Shown here: one piece after another, positions 61,464-64,000 of the stretch
Layout of the letters: each line of letters starts with the position of its first letter
Numbering within the stretch: position 1 is the first letter of the stretch
Source: Jilunia laotingensis
Lineage (GTDB): Bacteria; Bacteroidota; Bacteroidia; Bacteroidales; Bacteroidaceae
DNA length: 64,000 nucleotides
Assembly (NCBI RefSeq): GCF_014385165.1
Contig: NZ_JACRTF010000001.1
Location: 4,030,001 to 4,094,000, forward strand
Direction: 5' to 3'
Program-made: the position numbers and the translations under genes
Notes under the pieces: generated by a model
Seen by the model: the letters and a program-made list of their open reading frames with translations, nothing else
Database searches by the model: none
What the model was told of the DNA's origin: nothing

Positions 61464-64000
61464 ATGATGAAGACACTGAATTTTTTAAAATTATTTCTTC
61501 TACTGAGTGCAGGAATCGTTGCCGGATGTAGCAATGAAGACGAAATGCATTTCTCAACCTGCTATAACTCATACGGTGAAGAACGTTGTTACGAGTTAGT
61601 AGATACTCTGGGATATGTTCGTTTTACGGAACAGGCAACCGTAGAAGCCAAAGAAAGCTTTCTGCAAGAACATTACTCGTCATTGAGTTTCGTACTGGAC
61701 GATCGTACCGGATCCTACTCTTTCGTGAAAATCAAAAATGTGGCTGAATTGTCAGCCTTGGGAAAAAGAGAAGAAATAGCAGAGGCTTTCCCGGTATATC
61801 ATGATGAAAGAGGAGGCATTCGGGCATTATATGGCATGTTGTTTGTGGACACCGATGTAAGTGTAAAAATGGAGGATATGCTTAACCGTTTGGGAATTAA
61901 ATATAGAGATATCGAAAAAGAACCACGTTTTGATGGTAAGAGCGGCTATTTACACTACATTTTAATTTCAAATCCGGACTGCATAGGTGTTTGCAACTTA
62001 TTGGCAAAACAGCCGGGAGTCGATTATGCAGGACCCGATTTCGCGTACTTTATTGAAAAAAGCACTACATCTTCTCAATGGCCTTTGGAGAACACAGAGG
62101 GAAGCGGTATCTTTGCCGAAGACGCTTGGACGATAAGCAAAGGATCACCGGATATAAAGATTGCAGTATTGGATGATGGCGTGGAACTCACTCATAGAGA
62201 CCTTCATGCCAATCTTCTACCGGGCTTCGATGCGGTAACAGACAATGTACCAGGTGACAATGGTTCTCCGAAATTCGGTGACAAACACGGAACCAATTGC
62301 AGTGGAATTATTGCCGCATTGGATAATAACCAAGGGATTACAGGAGTGGCACCGCATTGCAAAATTATACCGATACGCATTTGCTATGACAGATATTCCA
62401 ATATATCTTCCACCGTGGTATATGATAAATGGATTGTTGAAGCCTTGAAATACGCCCAAAGAGCGGGTGCCGACATTATTAACTGCTCATGGGGAAATAA
62501 TGAGCAACATGACATAGAATTGACAAATAAAATCAACGAGCTAGCCACCCAAGGCCGTAGAGGACTGGGGTGCATCATCGTAGCCGCCTCCGGGAATTTT
62601 AATTCCTCCACTTTGGAATACCCGGCTTCCCTGCCCAATGTGATCACCGTGGGAGCCTCAAAGTCAAACGGGGCACGGTGGGAGGATTCAAACTACGGAA
62701 GTGGCCTGGATCTTGTAGCACCGGGAACACATATCCTCACCACGACGCAAAATGGTGATTATGAGTATGTTACGGGGACATCCGCTTCCGCTCCCCATGT
62801 GGCCGGTGTAGCCGCGCTGATGCTCTCTGTCAACCCCAGCCTGACACGAACCCAACTAAAGGAAATATTATGCAAGACCTGCCAAAAAACGAGCCGGCAT
62901 ACTTTCTCCACCAACGCAACTTACGGAAGATGGAGCGACCAAGTGGGATACGGCATAGTGGACGCATACGATGCGCTGAGAATGATACAATTCCAAAAAT
63001 CAACACTCGTCCAAGAAGATGCTTTTACCTATACGATCAATAACTTGCCACGCAAGGCAAAAGTCGTATGGAGTTCTTCTTCGTCCGACTTCACACTGGC
63101 CAACCCGGTGGATTCGGTAGCGAAAATACTGACCAGGGATTGCGGGAAATCCACCACACTGACGGCCAAAGTTTACTATGACAATGCCCTAATCAAGCAA
63201 TTCACCAAAAACATATCTTCCGTGCTGACCATAGAAGGCAGCAACCACATCTCCTGCTGCGGACAGAAAGCCAAACGAATCGGATACCTGCCCTATGGAG
63301 CCACTCTTAGTTGGAACGTCTCGGACAATGTGGACATCGACTCCCAAAAAGGGGATTCCATCCGGGTCAGCATGGTAGAAGGGACATCCTCCGGATATTG
63401 GATCGAAGCAGTGGTGCGTGCCAACGGTAAGACATATACAAAAAGAGAAAACCTGGTTCTCCGGAAAAAGGAAGGTGTAGACATGGACTTCCTGTCGGAC
63501 ACCCGAGGCCCGGGAGGAAGCAAGAGGTTCGCCATCTATGCAGATCCGATAGACAACAACGGCCGAAGCATGAGGGATATCCCCGAAGAGACAATCGTAC
63601 GCTGGTGGTGCCGACGGTCTCCGAACTCAGGCACGGATGCGGATGCAACCCTCGACTCGGAAGACCAAATAACCAGCTCAATGCTGGTCAAGCCCGCATG
63701 TATGAGAGCATCGACACTGCCCGACACCGTACAGTTCCACCCGATTACCTTCTCGTCCTATCCGCCCATAGACCCTTTCCTTCCGGTAACGCCCCCGATA
63801 ATCCCTCTGGTCCCCAATATAGATGCTACGGACATTAATTTCCCGCACAGGCTGAAAGTGACGCTCCCCGACCAGGATTACGAGGGAATAGTGACCTGTT
63901 GGGTCTACAGTCATTGCGCCAAGGCCACATTGCTAAGCTACCTCGTCAACAAAGACGGAATATCGGTCTATACGGAAAAAACGTCCCCTACCATTTATTC
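61464..64000 (+). CDS. S8 family serine peptidase lipoprotein, copy 2 (partial, runs off window)
   Basis: The frame is open from ATG 61464 to the window end, 845 codons, with no stop or frameshift. The signal and lipobox are the same as in copy 1 (GIVAGC). The triad is intact: Asp in AVLDDGVELTHRDL, His in DKHGTNCSG, Ser in GTSASAPHVAG (Phe in copy 1 is Ala here). Propeptide and early catalytic regions are diverged from copy 1, the 62786-63247 block is nearly identical, and the last ~250 visible residues diverge again. The C-terminus lies outside the window. Confidence 0.88.
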   Translation, partial: MMKTLNFLKLFLLLSAGIVAGCSNEDEMHFSTCYNSYGEERCYELVDTLGYVRFTEQATVEAKESFLQEHYSSLSFVLDDRTGSYSFVKIKNVAELSALGKREEIAEAFPVYHDERGGIRALYGMLFVDTDVSVKMEDMLNRLGIKYRDIEKEPRFDGKSGYLHYILISNPDCIGVCNLLAKQPGVDYAGPDFAYFIEKSTTSSQWPLENTEGSGIFAEDAWTISKGSPDIKIAVLDDGVELTHRDLHANLLPGFDAVTDNVPGDNGSPKFGDKHGTNCSGIIAALDNNQGITGVAPHCKIIPIRICYDRYSNISSTVVYDKWIVEALKYAQRAGADIINCSWGNNEQHDIELTNKINELATQGRRGLGCIIVAASGNFNSSTLEYPASLPNVITVGASKSNGARWEDSNYGSGLDLVAPGTHILTTTQNGDYEYVTGTSASAPHVAGVAALMLSVNPSLTRTQLKEILCKTCQKTSRHTFSTNATYGRWSDQVGYGIVDAYDALRMIQFQKSTLVQEDAFTYTINNLPRKAKVVWSSSSSDFTLANPVDSVAKILTRDCGKSTTLTAKVYYDNALIKQFTKNISSVLTIEGSNHISCCGQKAKRIGYLPYGATLSWNVSDNVDIDSQKGDSIRVSMVEGTSSGYWIEAVVRANGKTYTKRENLVLRKKEGVDMDFLSDTRGPGGSKRFAIYADPIDNNGRSMRDIPEETIVRWWCRRSPNSGTDADATLDSEDQITSSMLVKPACMRASTLPDTVQFHPITFSSYPPIDPFLPVTPPIIPLVPNIDATDINFPHRLKVTLPDQDYEGIVTCWVYSHCAKATLLSYLVNKDGISVYTEKTSPTIY

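Larger units (their letters stand above)
57417..64000 (+). repeat. Tandem duplication: leader plus subtilase gene, two units
   Basis: Unit 1 (57417-60896) and unit 2 (from 60897 to beyond the window) both contain a hairpin, a near-identical ~500-bp leader and a subtilase gene. Unit 2 lacks about 93 bp found in unit 1 near 57515-57607. A 462-bp block in the genes (59405-59866 and 62786-63247) differs at only a few positions although flanking coding regions are clearly diverged. Confidence 0.88.

Overview
The window looks like a chromosomal segment of a Bacteroides-type gut anaerobe (Bacteroidales). The evidence is: repeated matches to the Bacteroidetes promoter form TTTG-N(18-21)-TAnnTTTG, a TonB receptor with a carboxypeptidase-regulatory N-domain, DUF5686, DUF5103, DUF4251 and DUF3876 proteins, a BfmA/BtgA plus DUF5712 mobilisation pair, and a tyrosine integrase lacking the first catalytic Arg. 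I do not name a species.

Layout. (1) 1-9831: surface-glycan locus with the C-terminus of a probable O-antigen ligase/polymerase, six glycosyltransferases and a Wzx-type flippase, interrupted by a convergent outer-membrane protein gene (3621-4478) and a 22-bp-period tandem repeat (4763-4872). (2) 9866-21100: a cytoplasmic PAS hybrid histidine kinase, a membrane-anchored EEP-family hydrolase, then on the minus strand an OB-fold lipoprotein with its TonB receptor, and EttA. (3) 21333-35994: tRNA-Lys(TTT) with a ~14.6-kb integrative mobilizable element inserted in its 3' end. Exact 14-bp attL/attR copies lie at 21393 and 35981. The element carries the integrase, three helix-turn-helix proteins, a DUF3876 protein, AraC/DinB/methyltransferase cargo, an RteC-like protein, a candidate oriT and mobilisation genes, and at its right end an AT-rich four-gene operon. 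(4) 36070-57061: core-like chromosome: small lipoproteins, an outer-membrane beta-barrel protein, DoxX, a half EamA permease, MATE, OmpA lipoprotein, MtgA, DUF5103, an OadA-like carboxyltransferase, an ECF sigma factor, DUF4251, a TRIC/YadS channel, a WecB-like epimerase, a GT4, DUF5686, RarA and a 2-hydroxyacid dehydrogenase. (5) 57062-64000: a second 22-bp repeat array, then a tandem duplication of a lipoprotein subtilase gene with its leader. The second copy runs off the window.

Most interesting system. At 30240-35749 four co-directional overlapping genes encode a double D12-class adenine methyltransferase (two DPPY domains, same architecture as M.FokI), a DUF262 protein with a winged-helix-like N-terminus, an AAA ATPase of the DUF3696/OLD-like type, and a 272-aa protein whose last ~65 residues resemble the colicin E3 ribonuclease domain. 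The methylase suggests self/non-self marking, but no conventional restriction endonuclease is present. I infer an uncharacterised methylation-linked defence system carried as cargo by the tRNA-Lys element.

Other points worth attention: a strong promoter at the element's right end pointing into attR, two unlinked arrays of one 22-bp repeat family, a terminator hairpin whose loop is inverted between two duplicated copies, and two enzyme homologues (OadA-like, WecB-like) that lack canonical catalytic residues.
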